A DNA stretch of 47,562 nucleotides from Candidatus Sumerlaeota bacterium (GTDB lineage: Bacteria > Sumerlaeota > Sumerlaeia > JADFCT01), in contig JAPLSP010000136.1 of assembly GCA_026398575.1 (NCBI GenBank), positions 1 to 47,562 of the forward strand. Reading direction: 5' to 3'. Position numbers and translations under genes: made by a program. The notes beneath the pieces are model-generated. The model made no database searches and was not told where the DNA came from. It worked only from the letters and a program-made list of their open reading frames with translations. Shown in pieces: positions 1-8,841 of the stretch; position 1 is the first letter of the stretch, and each line of letters begins with the position of its first letter.

Positions 1-302
1 GCGAGCCAAAACGAGCCGCCTCCCAAATTGCTGTACAGATTCGCCGGATCAATGTATTGAGCCGTGGTCCATATATCAACGCTGCCGGGGATGGGAATGC
101 TTTCCTGGAAGGTTTTGCAGTAATAGCCTATCGCGATGGTAATATCATCGGCCGTGGTGATGCCGTCGGCATTCATCGCCAATGGGATCGAGGACGAATA
201 GTCTATCGGCAGGGAGGGGAGCTGGGCGCGAATCGAAGGCGCAAAACCCGCCACAACGGCAATCCAGATCCAAGCTGCCATAAAAATTCTTTGTTTTATC
301 AT
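1..302 (-). CDS. Secreted protein of unknown function, 3' end off the left edge
   Basis: An open frame starts with ATG at 302 on the minus strand and runs through the window edge, giving about 100 residues. An AAAGGAA ribosome-binding site lies about 9 nt upstream. The N-terminus is a clear Sec signal peptide: positive MIKQR, a hydrophobic stretch, and a likely cut after SIRA. The visible mature part holds phrases such as NADGITTADDITIAIGYY and no motif I recognise. The protein is probably exported to the periplasm or outside. The efflux-operon terminator lies between it and czcA, so it should have its own promoter. The stop codon is outside the window, so length and family are unknown. Confidence 0.6.
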   Translation of the reverse strand, partial: MIKQRIFMAAWIWIAVVAGFAPSIRAQLPSLPIDYSSSIPLAMNADGITTADDITIAIGYYCKTFQESIPIPGSVDIWTTAQYIDPANLYSNLGGGSFWL

Positions 303-401
303 TGTATGATTCCTTTCATGTCGCGCAGGGAGCTGATTCCATCAAACATGCTGATGCCCTGTATATTGAGACACCGGAAATCCGGATTCAATCGCAAATT
401 T

Positions 402-438
402 AAACAAAAAAAGGGAACGGCGCGAAGCCGTTCCCTTT
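402..438 (-). terminator. Rho-independent terminator of the efflux operon
   Basis: A 9-bp GC-rich stem (GGGAACGGC at 413-421, GCCGTTCCC at 427-435) closes a 5-nt loop and is extended by A:T pairs. Read on the minus strand it is followed by a run of seven T, then G and more T. It lies about 70 nt beyond the czcA stop, in the right orientation to end that operon. Confidence 0.85.
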
Positions 439-509
439 AAGGATTGCGACATTGATGCTCGTCGAAGCCTATCAAAGCTTGATGCCGTTTTCTTAGATTG
501 CTCGCAAGC

Positions 510-3500
510 TCAGAAAATCGTTGGCTCTGGATGAAGGAGATGCTCTTGATCGGCGTCGTCAATCATCCGGTCGTCCTTGCGATGGCATGCGCGGTACAGG
601 GCCGGCAGGACGAATAAGGTCAGGAAGGTCGAAGAGATAATGCCTCCGATCACCACCGTGGCCAGAGGGCGCTGAACCTCGGCGCCTGTGCCGGTGGCGA
701 TGGCCATGGGAACAAATCCCAGCGAAGCCACCAGCGCCGTCATCAACACCGGCCGCAACCGCGTTTTCGAGCCTTGCGCGATGGCGTCCTCCAGGCTGAG
801 CCCTTCCTTGCGCAGGTGATTGATGTAGCTGACCATCACCAGGCTGTTGAGCACCGCCACGCCCGAAAGCGCGATGAATCCGACGGCGGCGGAGATTGAG
901 AACGGAATCCCGCGCAGCGCCAGCGCCGCGATTCCGCCCGTCAGCGCCAGCGGAACCCCGCTGAAAACGAGCAGGGCGTATTTGACGGAATTGAAAGCGC
1001 CGAACAAAAACAGAAAGATCAGAAAAAAGCAGAAGGGAACCACGATGGACAGCCGCTGCCGCGCCGCCATCAGATTCTCGAACTGCCCGCCCCATTCCAG
1101 CCACGTCCCGGGCGTCGGCGGAACGGCGCTTTCGACGCGGCGGCGCGCCTCGGCAACGAATCCGCCCAGGTCCCGTCCTCTGACGTTTGCCTGAACGGTC
1201 AGGCGGCGCTTTCCATTCTCGCGGTTGATCTGCCCCAGGCCTTCGGTGAATGTGATTTTGGCGACGGCGCCCAACGGGATGAAGCCGGCTTCAGACGCAA
1301 CCGCCGATCCCACGCCATGGCTGGCGGCTTCGCCGCCGGCCACATCGGTCTTTTCCGGATGCTCGCCATCGGGCAGCGGAATGGCAATCTTTTCGATGGC
1401 TTCCCGGTTCATGCGGATGTCATCGGGGAATCGCACAACGATGTCGAACCGGCGGTCGCCTTCGAAGACCTGTCCGGCCTCGCGTCCGCCAATCGCCGTT
1501 GCGATCACGTCTTGCACGTCGGCCACGCTCAACCCATGTCGGGCCAGCGCCGCGTGGTCTATCACGATGTCCATGGTCGGGAATCCTTCGGTCTGGGCGA
1601 GTTTGACGTCGGCAGCGCCTGGGATTTTCCCCAGCTCCAGCGCGATTTTCTGCGCCATGGGTTGCATCGTCTCAAACTCGTCTCCAAACACCTTGACGGC
1701 CAAGTCCCCGCGCACTCCCGCGATCAGTTCATTCACGCGCAGTTCGATCGGCTGGCTGAACTCGTATAGATTTCCGGGACAGTCCGCTGTCGCCGCACGA
1801 ATTTTCTCGATCAGCTCCGTCTTGGGCAGATTGGGATCGGGCCATTGCTCCCGCGGTTTCAGGATCACATAACCATCTGAAATATTCGGCGGCATGGGAT
1901 CGAACGCCACTTCCGCTGTTCCCGTCTTGCTATACATCAGCGCCACCTCCGGAAGATGGCTGACCGCGCGCTCGACCTTCGACTCCATCTCTTGCGACTG
2001 GCGCAGTGACGTGCTGGGAATGCGCAACGATTGCAGGCTCAGGTTGCCTTCATCCAGTTTGGGGACGAGTTCCTGCCCCATGCGCAGAAAAGCCGCGATG
2101 GAAAGGCTGAAAATGACCACGGAGACCGCCAGCACGGCCCAACGCCCGCGCACCGCCCAACGCAGCATGGGTTCATAAAACCATTTCGCAATGGCGATGA
2201 GCCAGTTTTCTTTTTCGCGGATTCTACCGGTCAGGAAAATCGCCGCCATTGCGGGAACTACTGTGAGCGAAAGAATAAACGCGCCGGCCAGGGCAAAAAG
2301 AACGGTGAACGCCATCGGGTGGAACATCTTGCCCTCGACGCCCGTCAGCGCGAGCACCGGCACATAGACCGTCATGATGATGGCCTGTCCGGATACGGAT
2401 GGCTGGATCATCTGCCGGCTGGCGGCGAATACTTCATGGAGCCGTTCTTTCAAGGTCAGCGGGCGCCCGAGTTCGCGCTGGCGCTCGGCCAACATGCGCA
2501 GACAATTTTCGACGATGATCACTGCTCCGTCCACGATGATCCCGAAATCCACCGCGCCCAGGCTCATCAAATTGCCGCTGATGTGGGTTTTGACCATTGC
2601 CGTGGCGGCCAGCAACATGGAAAGCGGGATGACCGTGGCGGTGATGAGGGCCGCCCGTATGTTGCCCAGGAGCAAAAATAGTACGACGATGACCAGCGCC
2701 GCGCCGATCATCAGATTTTCCTGGACGGTGCGAATCGTGCGGTCCACCAGTTCCGTGCGATCCAGGACCGGGAGCAGCCGCACACCCGGCGGCATGCTCT
2801 TTTGGATGGCCTGCACTTTGTCGCGCACGCTCGCGGCCACGGTTCGGCTGTTCGCCCCGACCAGCATGAGCACAGTCCCGACTACGGCCTCGCGCCCATC
2901 CTTGCTGGCCGAGCCGGTGCGCAGTTCCTTCCCGACGCCCACCGACGCCACATCGTGAATATGAACCGGCGTGCCATTGAGGGTCCTGAGAACCACGGAC
3001 CCAATATCCTCTACGTTGCGCACCCGTCCGGTGACTCGCACAACGAAGGCTTCCCCCTTTTGCTCGATGAATCCGGCGCCCAGGTTCGCGTTGTTGCGTT
3101 CCAACGCCGCAACCACTTCGGCAAGCGTCAATCCATAAGAGATCAGCTTCATGGGATCCGGCTCGACAAGATACTGCTTCTCGTATCCGCCGATGGTGTC
3201 CACTCCCGCCACATCTTTGACGGTGCGCAGCTGCGGCTTGACCAGCCAGTCCTGAAGGGTTCGGAGATAGGCCAGCTGCTCTGTCCCCGTGCGCAGGCGC
3301 TCTCCTTCCGGCGTGAGAAATGCGCCGTCGGATTGCCAGCCCGGCTTGCCTTCGGCGGAAGCGGCTCGTTTTTCTTTGGAGGCTGCTGTTGCGCTGCTGG
3401 CCTCCTCATATTCGATCACATACACAAACACCTCGCCCAATCCGGTCGTGAGCGGTCCCATGCGCGGTTCGGTCCCGGCGGGCAGGGCTTCGCGCGCCTC

Positions 3501-3845
3501 GGCCAGGCGCTCCATCACCTGCTGCCGGGCAAAATAGATATCTACTTCGTCTTCGAAGATTGCCTCGACTTGCGAAAATCCATTGCGCGAGAGCGACCGC
3601 GTCGAGCGCAAACCTGAGATGCCCGCCATGGCAGTTTCGATGGGAAACGTGATCTGCTTTTCGATCTCTCCGGGTGAGAGCGCCGCATTCAGCGTCGTGA
3701 CCTGGACGATCTTATTGGCGATGTCGGGAACGGCGTCAATGGGCAGCCGCATGAGTGAATAAGCCCCGACCGCTCCCGCCGCCAACGCCAGCATAAGCGC
3801 CATCCAGCGGTGCTGGATGGAAAATGTCAGTATTCGAGACAGCAT
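510..3845 (-). CDS. czcA: Heavy-metal efflux RND transporter, CzcA/CusA family
   Basis: Inner-membrane proton-driven pump (HME-RND family) that would export divalent metal or copper ions through a tripartite complex with the next two genes. Length is 1111 residues, slightly above the usual 1030-1050. The N-terminal helix is followed by the LPIDAVPDI motif. The family proton-relay signature DFGIIVDGAVIIVE is at about residue 433, and a second bundle of membrane helices is at the C-terminus. The segment FDPMPPNISDGYVILKP resembles CzcA (Co/Zn/Cd) more than Cu-specific CusA, so metal choice is inferred. Two hydrophilic insertions enlarge the periplasmic loops, one near residues 150-190 and one near 830-860. 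A GGAG site precedes the ATG. Third of three efflux genes; a terminator follows. Confidence 0.92.
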   Translation of the reverse strand: MLSRILTFSIQHRWMALMLALAAGAVGAYSLMRLPIDAVPDIANKIVQVTTLNAALSPGEIEKQITFPIETAMAGISGLRSTRSLSRNGFSQVEAIFEDEVDIYFARQQVMERLAEAREALPAGTEPRMGPLTTGLGEVFVYVIEYEEASSATAASKEKRAASAEGKPGWQSDGAFLTPEGERLRTGTEQLAYLRTLQDWLVKPQLRTVKDVAGVDTIGGYEKQYLVEPDPMKLISYGLTLAEVVAALERNNANLGAGFIEQKGEAFVVRVTGRVRNVEDIGSVVLRTLNGTPVHIHDVASVGVGKELRTGSASKDGREAVVGTVLMLVGANSRTVAASVRDKVQAIQKSMPPGVRLLPVLDRTELVDRTIRTVQENLMIGAALVIVVLFLLLGNIRAALITATVIPLSMLLAATAMVKTHISGNLMSLGAVDFGIIVDGAVIIVENCLRMLAERQRELGRPLTLKERLHEVFAASRQMIQPSVSGQAIIMTVYVPVLALTGVEGKMFHPMAFTVLFALAGAFILSLTVVPAMAAIFLTGRIREKENWLIAIAKWFYEPMLRWAVRGRWAVLAVSVVIFSLSIAAFLRMGQELVPKLDEGNLSLQSLRIPSTSLRQSQEMESKVERAVSHLPEVALMYSKTGTAEVAFDPMPPNISDGYVILKPREQWPDPNLPKTELIEKIRAATADCPGNLYEFSQPIELRVNELIAGVRGDLAVKVFGDEFETMQPMAQKIALELGKIPGAADVKLAQTEGFPTMDIVIDHAALARHGLSVADVQDVIATAIGGREAGQVFEGDRRFDIVVRFPDDIRMNREAIEKIAIPLPDGEHPEKTDVAGGEAASHGVGSAVASEAGFIPLGAVAKITFTEGLGQINRENGKRRLTVQANVRGRDLGGFVAEARRRVESAVPPTPGTWLEWGGQFENLMAARQRLSIVVPFCFFLIFLFLFGAFNSVKYALLVFSGVPLALTGGIAALALRGIPFSISAAVGFIALSGVAVLNSLVMVSYINHLRKEGLSLEDAIAQGSKTRLRPVLMTALVASLGFVPMAIATGTGAEVQRPLATVVIGGIISSTFLTLFVLPALYRACHRKDDRMIDDADQEHLLHPEPTIF

Positions 3846-3880
3846 ATTTAATGGACTCCATTTTTATTCTAAAGAGCTAT

Positions 3881-4015
3881 GGACTAACACAGACTAACAC
3901 AGACTAACACGGACTAACACAGACTAACACAGACTAACACAGACTAACACGGACAGGCACGGACCTGCCCCTGGCCTCCGCCCCCTGACCCCTGACCCCC
4001 GACCCCCGACCCCTG
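3881..4015. repeat. Two adjoining short tandem repeats between czcB and czcA
   Basis: Seven near-perfect 10-bp units (RGACTAACAC) run from 3881 to 3950, with one degenerate unit after. From 3982 to 4015 there are about five 7-bp units (CCCCTGA, CCCCCGA). They fill most of the 173-nt gap between two genes that should be co-transcribed. The 10-bp unit recurs as GGACTGGCAC at 40243-40302. Confidence 0.9.
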
Positions 4016-4018
4016 CGG

Positions 4019-5533
4019 TTAGTGTCCGCTGCAGGATTTGCCTTGCATTTCGCCTTTGGCCAGTTCCGCTTTCAGGATGAAGGCGCCTTGTGTGACAATG
4101 CGTTCGCCTTCCTTGAGGCCGGAAATCACAGGGGCCAAACCCCCGCGGGCGGGAGCGGTCTGAACGTTGCGTTTGACGAAAGCGCCTGGTTCGTCTTCGA
4201 CCGCGACAAAGACCGCAGGCGCGCCTTCGACCGTCAGGATCGCGTTTTCGGGAATGGCCAGCGCGCCTGCGCCGCCGTTGGTAGCGGATTTCTCTTTCAT
4301 CGGCGCCGTCAGCAATACTTGAGCGAACATGCCCGGACGCAACATGGGCGCTGAGGCTGTGGAGGCAACGGAGCAGTCGGACGGGTCGGACCGGTCGGAC
4401 GCGTCGGACTGGCCCAATGATGCGGGCGAATTGCGTAATTCCACGCGAACTTGCGCCGTACGCATGCGCGAGTCCACCGAGCGCGCGATGTAGGATACCG
4501 TGCCATCGAACTCATGCTCTTCCAAGGCGCTCACCTTGACCTTGGCGGCGCTGCCTTTTTGGATGAACGGGATATGGCTTTCCGGCACATCCGCCATCAC
4601 CCACACCACCGACAGATCGGCGATGACGAAGAGCTTGTCCTTATCCGGGCGGGCCATTTCACCCAGCGTCACGTCGCGTTCCACAATTTCACCGGCGATG
4701 GGCGCGCGCAGTTCAAAGTTCGGGCTGATGCCCCCGGTTTGAGCCAGAGAAGTGATTTGGTCGGCGGACATGCCGAGGACGCGAAGCCGTTTCTCCGTCG
4801 CGCGCAATGCGGTCTCGGCGGCGATGAAATTTCCTTCGGCCTGCTTCCATTCGCTTTCACGTTTCTGAAATTCCGTGAGGGAGATGCCTTCGCCCGGACC
4901 CGCCTGCCGCGCGCGGTCGTGCGATTTCTTCATGGCCTCGGTGGCCGTTTGGGCCGGCCCCAGGGCGGCGCGTTTCTGCAGATAATCGCCCTGAGCCTCG
5001 GCAAGAACCGGGCTGGCCAGAACCGCCAGGACGTCGCCTTGCCGGACGGCGTCGCCCAGCCGTTTGCGCATCTCGATGATCCGGCCTTCCACCGGCGTGC
5101 CGACGTGGGCCATGGCCTCATGATTGAAGGACACGCGCGCATGCGCCGAGAGGGCGTTCATTCCAGACCGCTGGCTTACGGGTTCAACGATAATGCCGGA
5201 CTGGCGCAGCGCTTCCGTTGTCAGAACCACTTCATCCGCATGGCCGCTGGCTTCTTTTGAGGGGGTGTCTGTGGTTTCGCCGGCGACATGCTTGTGGGCG
5301 CTCTCCGCAGCCGGCTGCTTATCGGCAGTCTCTGCAGCCGCATGGCCGTGCTCGTCAATTTTTGCGGCAGGTACCGCCGCCGCTTTTTCTTTCGAAGTGA
5401 TTTTAGCTGGAGGGCAACAGTCGTCTTTCGGCGCGCCGGCGGGCGGTTGCTCCGCGGCAAGAATGGCGGACCCGCAAAGAGCGCAAGCGATCAACGCCCC
5501 TAATAGAACTGACTGACATTTGCGTATGTTCAT
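4019..5533 (-). CDS. czcB: Efflux RND periplasmic adaptor (membrane fusion protein), CzcB-like
   Basis: HlyD/CusB-type adaptor that would link the inner-membrane pump to the outer-membrane channel. It is 504 residues long. A signal peptide ends near AILAAEQ. The N-terminal 100 residues are His/Asp-rich (DEHGHAAAE, SAHKHVAGE), a plausible metal-binding region. Next come the barrel-sandwich and lipoyl halves (GTPVEGRIIEMRKRLGD; RAPIAGEIVERDVTLGE), an alpha-hairpin between them, and a C-terminal beta-domain ending in SCSGH. A Ser/Asp-rich linker near residue 378 is encoded by the 9-bp repeat at 4376-4411. Its ATG overlaps the czcC stop as ATGA, with a strong AAGGAG inside czcC, so translation is probably coupled. 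Confidence 0.9.
   Translation of the reverse strand: MNIRKCQSVLLGALIACALCGSAILAAEQPPAGAPKDDCCPPAKITSKEKAAAVPAAKIDEHGHAAAETADKQPAAESAHKHVAGETTDTPSKEASGHADEVVLTTEALRQSGIIVEPVSQRSGMNALSAHARVSFNHEAMAHVGTPVEGRIIEMRKRLGDAVRQGDVLAVLASPVLAEAQGDYLQKRAALGPAQTATEAMKKSHDRARQAGPGEGISLTEFQKRESEWKQAEGNFIAAETALRATEKRLRVLGMSADQITSLAQTGGISPNFELRAPIAGEIVERDVTLGEMARPDKDKLFVIADLSVVWVMADVPESHIPFIQKGSAAKVKVSALEEHEFDGTVSYIARSVDSRMRTAQVRVELRNSPASLGQSDASDRSDPSDCSVASTASAPMLRPGMFAQVLLTAPMKEKSATNGGAGALAIPENAILTVEGAPAVFVAVEDEPGAFVKRNVQTAPARGGLAPVISGLKEGERIVTQGAFILKAELAKGEMQGKSCSGH
4376..4411. repeat. In-frame 9-bp tandem repeat inside czcB
   Basis: Four units of GTCGGACSG. On the coding strand they give a Ser-Asp-X triplet repeat in a surface linker of the adaptor. 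The same family, in the other orientation, is at 31167-31211. Confidence 0.85.
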
Positions 5534-6957
5534 TGGGATATCTCCTTTGTAAGTCGCTGGATTGCTTCGGGTCTGGGCGCCAGGGCGCCCAGCGCCACAA
5601 AGGCCAGCGCTGCTTGCTTGTTTGCTTCCACGAAACTGGTCTTCACTTCATACGAGGTGTTGAGCTCTTCCATGAGCAGGAGCGCATTGATCTCGCCCAT
5701 ATCCAACAGCCGGCGCATCTCAACCATCTGGCGGTCGGCCAGCGGCGCGACCTTTGTCTTCAGGAATTCCAAGCGCGATTGCGCCGCTTTCCATCGCGAT
5801 TGGCATTCGGCCACTATCTCGACGGCTGACAGCAATTCCGCCTCATACGCGCCGCGCGCCGCTTCGCGCGCCGCCTGCGCTTCGGCAATGCCGCGCGCAT
5901 TGGCATTGAGAATCGGCAGCGGCAGGCTCAGCGCCAGCCCCAACTGGCTGTCGCCGTCTTCATAGCCGTAGGCAGGCCCGATGCTCAGATCGGGATACTG
6001 CTTGCGGATTTCCAGCAGGAGCGCCCGCTCGGCCGTTTCATACTCCGCGCGGCGCAAAAGCAGCGTGGGATGGCGCTCCTCGATGAGGCTGGGAGTGATT
6101 TGGAGAGCATCGGTGGATACGGCGATCAATTGCGGCGCCAGCCTCGCCGGCTTTTCGGGAGGAAGGCCCATGAGCGCTTTGAGTCTCAGTTCGGATTCGT
6201 CCGTTGCGGCCTCGAGCGCCATCAAATCCGTTCGCCTGCGTGCGCTCGCCAGCTGAAAGACGCGGCCTTCGATCGCGGAAAATTCCCCCGCCTTCACCAG
6301 GCGTTCGGCGATCGCCGAGATGCGCTCCAGTTCGTTCACGAATTCGCGAAGCGTCGCAAGCGACTGGCGCGCCGCCGACCACTCGATCCATTCGCGGCGC
6401 AACTCCGCCAGCTTTTCCTGTTCCGCCAAGTAAGCCTCCTGCAGCGCGACGGCGCTTTGCGCGGCGGCTTTTTGTTTTTCGGCCTTCAGGCGTCCCGAGA
6501 TGGGAATCGTAAAGCGCAGGGACGTCCCCAATATCCAGGGGCGGTCCACGCTCTTAAGGATTCGCATGGCGTCGGCGCTGAGCTCCGGATCTTCCCAAAG
6601 CCCCGCTTTGGCGGCGGCCAGGCTGGGAATGCGCGCGCGCAAGCGGGCGGCGCGCAATTGAGGATTATAAAACAAAGCGACCATCTCGGCCTCGGCCAGC
6701 GTCAGGCCGTCGCCCGCATCCAGCGAGATATCTTCGCTTTGTCCCGCCAGCGAGGCGGCAAATTCTCGCGCGGCTTTGGAATCGGGCGCTCTTGCAAAAA
6801 ACTCCTCCAGCAATTCATTGCTGCGGATTGCCCGAGGAGCATAAGTGGAGCAACCCGCCAGCCAGCTCGCGCTTATGGCAAGCATGGCGACTGAGACGCG
6901 AAGCCATAGGGGATGCGGCGCTTCGGCTCTCCGGCAGTTTCGATTGCATATTCGCAT
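5530..6957 (-). CDS. czcC: Outer-membrane efflux lipoprotein, TolC family (CzcC-like)
   Basis: Outer-membrane channel of the tripartite metal pump. I chose the ATG at 6957 because an AGGATCAGGA site lies just upstream; the frame stays open to a TTG at 6999. That gives about 475 residues, usual for the family. After a basic N-terminus there is a lipobox (ASWLAGC), so the protein should be lipid-anchored. The rest shows two long alpha-helical repeats rich in Ala, Glu, Arg and Leu (EMVALFYNPQLRAARLRAR; later ERALLLEIRKQYPDLSIGP), typical of OEP repeats. It overlaps czcB by 4 nt at its 3' end. Confidence 0.88.
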   Translation of the reverse strand: MRICNRNCRRAEAPHPLWLRVSVAMLAISASWLAGCSTYAPRAIRSNELLEEFFARAPDSKAAREFAASLAGQSEDISLDAGDGLTLAEAEMVALFYNPQLRAARLRARIPSLAAAKAGLWEDPELSADAMRILKSVDRPWILGTSLRFTIPISGRLKAEKQKAAAQSAVALQEAYLAEQEKLAELRREWIEWSAARQSLATLREFVNELERISAIAERLVKAGEFSAIEGRVFQLASARRRTDLMALEAATDESELRLKALMGLPPEKPARLAPQLIAVSTDALQITPSLIEERHPTLLLRRAEYETAERALLLEIRKQYPDLSIGPAYGYEDGDSQLGLALSLPLPILNANARGIAEAQAAREAARGAYEAELLSAVEIVAECQSRWKAAQSRLEFLKTKVAPLADRQMVEMRRLLDMGEINALLLMEELNTSYEVKTSFVEANKQAALAFVALGALAPRPEAIQRLTKEISQ

Positions 6958-7071
6958 TTCATCCTGATCCTTTCGCAAATCAAAAGGTGTTTGTCCCAAA
7001 AACGCGCGGAAAGCAACACGCTCCGCAGGCGTTTCAAGACATGCGTAAGGGCTGTCAACAAGGCACGATGA

Positions 7072-7389
7072 TCAGGATGGAATTTCGGGCGGACGGAAAA
7101 TTTCAAACACGAACGAGGATGGGATATAGGAATCTGTGTCTATATGATGCGCGCTCAACGCCGGTGGCGGGCTGACGCAGGCCGATGACTGCTTGCCGGA
7201 TACTGCCGGAAGGGATTCGCAGCAGAGACACACCAGCGGACAGGTTCCGTTTTCGGTCTCATCGCATTCGGAGGCGGGACAAGAGAAGCTCAAAGGTAGG
7301 AAGGCATAGAGCGAGAGGATCACAGCCAATACAAGCGCGCTGGCTGGCAGCTTGTTTATTGTGCGGAGTTGTGATGGGAGAGAAAGCAT
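7072..7389 (-). CDS. Small Cys-rich exported or anchored protein heading the efflux operon
   Basis: About 105 residues from the ATG at 7389. An upstream in-frame extension to 7482 would run through a terminator hairpin, so I reject it. One hydrophobic segment (ASALVLAVILSLYAFLPL) serves as signal or anchor. It is followed by a Cys-rich stretch (SCPASECDETENGTCP, then CLCC) and a tail ending SSFVFEIFRPPEIPS. I do not recognise a named family. Position at the head of a metal-efflux operon plus six cysteines suggests a small metal-binding or sensing accessory comparable to CzcI-type proteins; that is inference. The start codon is uncertain because no strong Shine-Dalgarno is visible. Confidence 0.55.
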   Translation of the reverse strand: MLSLPSQLRTINKLPASALVLAVILSLYAFLPLSFSCPASECDETENGTCPLVCLCCESLPAVSGKQSSACVSPPPALSAHHIDTDSYIPSSFVFEIFRPPEIPS

Positions 7390-7395
7390 TCGCCC

Positions 7396-7442
7396 AATAA
7401 AAAATGCAAAAAGGGAACGCTTTTGAGACATTCCCTTTTTGC
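7396..7442 (-). terminator. Rho-independent terminator downstream of fba
   Basis: A perfect 12-bp stem (GCAAAAAGGGAA at 7406-7417 with TTCCCTTTTTGC at 7431-7442) encloses a 13-nt loop. On the minus strand it is followed by ATTTTTTAT. It separates the aldolase gene from the efflux operon on the same strand. Confidence 0.8.
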
Positions 7443-7511
7443 ATTGAGTATCATTCATATTAGCCAGCCAGGGTCCGCTCATAGATCACTACGCGACGCA
7501 ATCGGCGCCGA

Positions 7512-8504
7512 TCAGGCCCGTCCGGCGCTGCCGAGGACGGCTTCGTTTTTGTGCTTCATGAGCTTGACGAGCTCATCGCGAGCCGGGCCGAGATATTTGC
7601 GCGGGTCGAATTCGCCGGGCTTTTCGGCCAGGGTCTTGCGGATGGCCGCCGTCATCGCGAGCCGGCCGTCGGAGTCAATGTTGATCTTGCAGACGGCCGA
7701 CGCGGCGGCGCGGCGCAACTGTTCTTCCGGAATGCCGACGGCGTCTTTCATCTTGCCGCCGAATTTGTTAATCATCTCGACGTATTCGAGCACAACCGAC
7801 GAAGCGCCGTGCAGGACGATCGGGAAGCCGGGAAGGCGTTTCTCGACTTCTTCGAGGATGTCGAAGCGCAGGGGAGGCGGTTCCAAAATGCCTTTCGCAT
7901 TGCGCGTGCACTGCTCGGGTTTGAATTTATAGGCGCCATGCGAGGTTCCGATGGAGATGGCCAGCGAGTCGCAGCCGGTACCCTTGACAAATTTCTCAAC
8001 GTCTTCCGGCTGGGTATAGATGGACTTGGCGGCCTCCACGTCGTCTTCGATGCCGGCCAGGCGGCCCAACTCGGCCTCGACCGTCACGTCGTATTTATGC
8101 GCATAGTCCACGACCTTCTTCGTCAGGGCGATGTTTTCATCGAATTTCAAATGCGAGGCGTCAATCATGACCGACGAGAAGCCGGTTTCGATGCATGAGA
8201 CGCACAGTTCGTAGGTGTCGCCGTGATCCAGGTGCAACGCGATGGGGATATTGGCGCCCATCTCCTTGGACATCTGGACGGCGCCCTGTGCCATGTAACG
8301 CAGCATGGTCTGGTTGGCGTATTTGCGCGCTCCGCTCGAGCATTGCAGGATGACGGGCGACTTTGTCTCGGCGCACGCCATGATGATGGCCTGCAGCTGC
8401 TCCATGTTGTTGAAGTTGTAAGCGGGGATGGCATAGCCGCCCTTGACCGCCTTGGAGAACATCTCGCGCGTGTTGACCAAGCCTATTTCCTTGTAGCTGA
8501 CCAT
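7512..8504 (-). CDS. fba: Class II fructose-bisphosphate aldolase
   Basis: Zinc-dependent aldolase splitting fructose 1,6-bisphosphate into dihydroxyacetone phosphate and glyceraldehyde 3-phosphate, in cytosolic glycolysis and gluconeogenesis. The length of 330 residues fits the family. Metal and substrate motifs are present in order: LHLDHGDT (metal His), VEAELG, GTSHGAYK (metal His), LHGASS (metal His) and KINIDSD near the C-terminus. The start is supported by AAAGGA 8-9 nt upstream. It stands alone, with a terminator downstream. Related tagatose-bisphosphate aldolases share these motifs, but the overall pattern reads as the FBP enzyme. Confidence 0.95.
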   Translation of the reverse strand: MVSYKEIGLVNTREMFSKAVKGGYAIPAYNFNNMEQLQAIIMACAETKSPVILQCSSGARKYANQTMLRYMAQGAVQMSKEMGANIPIALHLDHGDTYELCVSCIETGFSSVMIDASHLKFDENIALTKKVVDYAHKYDVTVEAELGRLAGIEDDVEAAKSIYTQPEDVEKFVKGTGCDSLAISIGTSHGAYKFKPEQCTRNAKGILEPPPLRFDILEEVEKRLPGFPIVLHGASSVVLEYVEMINKFGGKMKDAVGIPEEQLRRAAASAVCKINIDSDGRLAMTAAIRKTLAEKPGEFDPRKYLGPARDELVKLMKHKNEAVLGSAGRA

Positions 8505-8573
8505 TATGCAATCCTTTAATTGAAATTATTTAACCGAATTTCCGGGTTGGAAGCCCCTAACTCCGCGGCTTGA

Positions 8574-8671
8574 AACCCGGAACTTGGAACTCGGAACCTG
8601 GAACTCGGAACCCGGAACCCGGAACCCGGAACCCGGAACCCGGAACTCAGAACTCTGAACCCGGAACTCCG
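8574..8671. repeat. 7-bp tandem repeat next to tRNA-Cys
   Basis: Fourteen units of consensus AACYCGG, five of them identical in a row, ending 5 nt before the tRNA 3' end. The same unit occurs inside pcrA at 23446-23515. Confidence 0.95.
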
Positions 8672-8676
8672 TTAGG

Positions 8677-8752
8677 TGGAGGTGGCGGGCGGATTTGAAC
8701 CGCCGCATAACGGTTTTGCAGACCGTCCCCTTAGCCACTTGGGTACGCCACC
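8677..8752 (-). tRNA. tRNA-Cys (anticodon GCA)
   Basis: The minus strand folds as a full cloverleaf. The acceptor stem is GGTGGCG with CGCCACC, the anticodon stem ACGGT/ACCGT holds loop CTGCAAA (anticodon GCA), and the T stem GGCGG/CCGCC holds loop TTCAAAT. The discriminator base is T and CCA is encoded. Confidence 0.95.
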
Positions 8753-8841
8753 CCGCAATTTTTCCTCACTGCGCAACCTTGAAACCGGATGATAGCCAGC
8801 GCCGGGCGTTCAAGTCAAAGGAATCTTTTAGCCCTGTGCGG

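Noticed and set aside
57..440. Plus-strand open frame of 127 codons
   Set aside because: It is the mirror of the minus-strand secreted protein starting at 302 and runs through the terminator hairpin; its sequence has no protein-like pattern.
3881..3960. Possible CRISPR array
   Set aside because: Units are 10 bp and contiguous, without spacers; no cas genes are present. The same holds for the arrays at 8574 and 40243.
8526..8738. Minus-strand open frame with a heptapeptide repeat
   Set aside because: It is only the translation of the 7-bp DNA array and runs into the tRNA gene.
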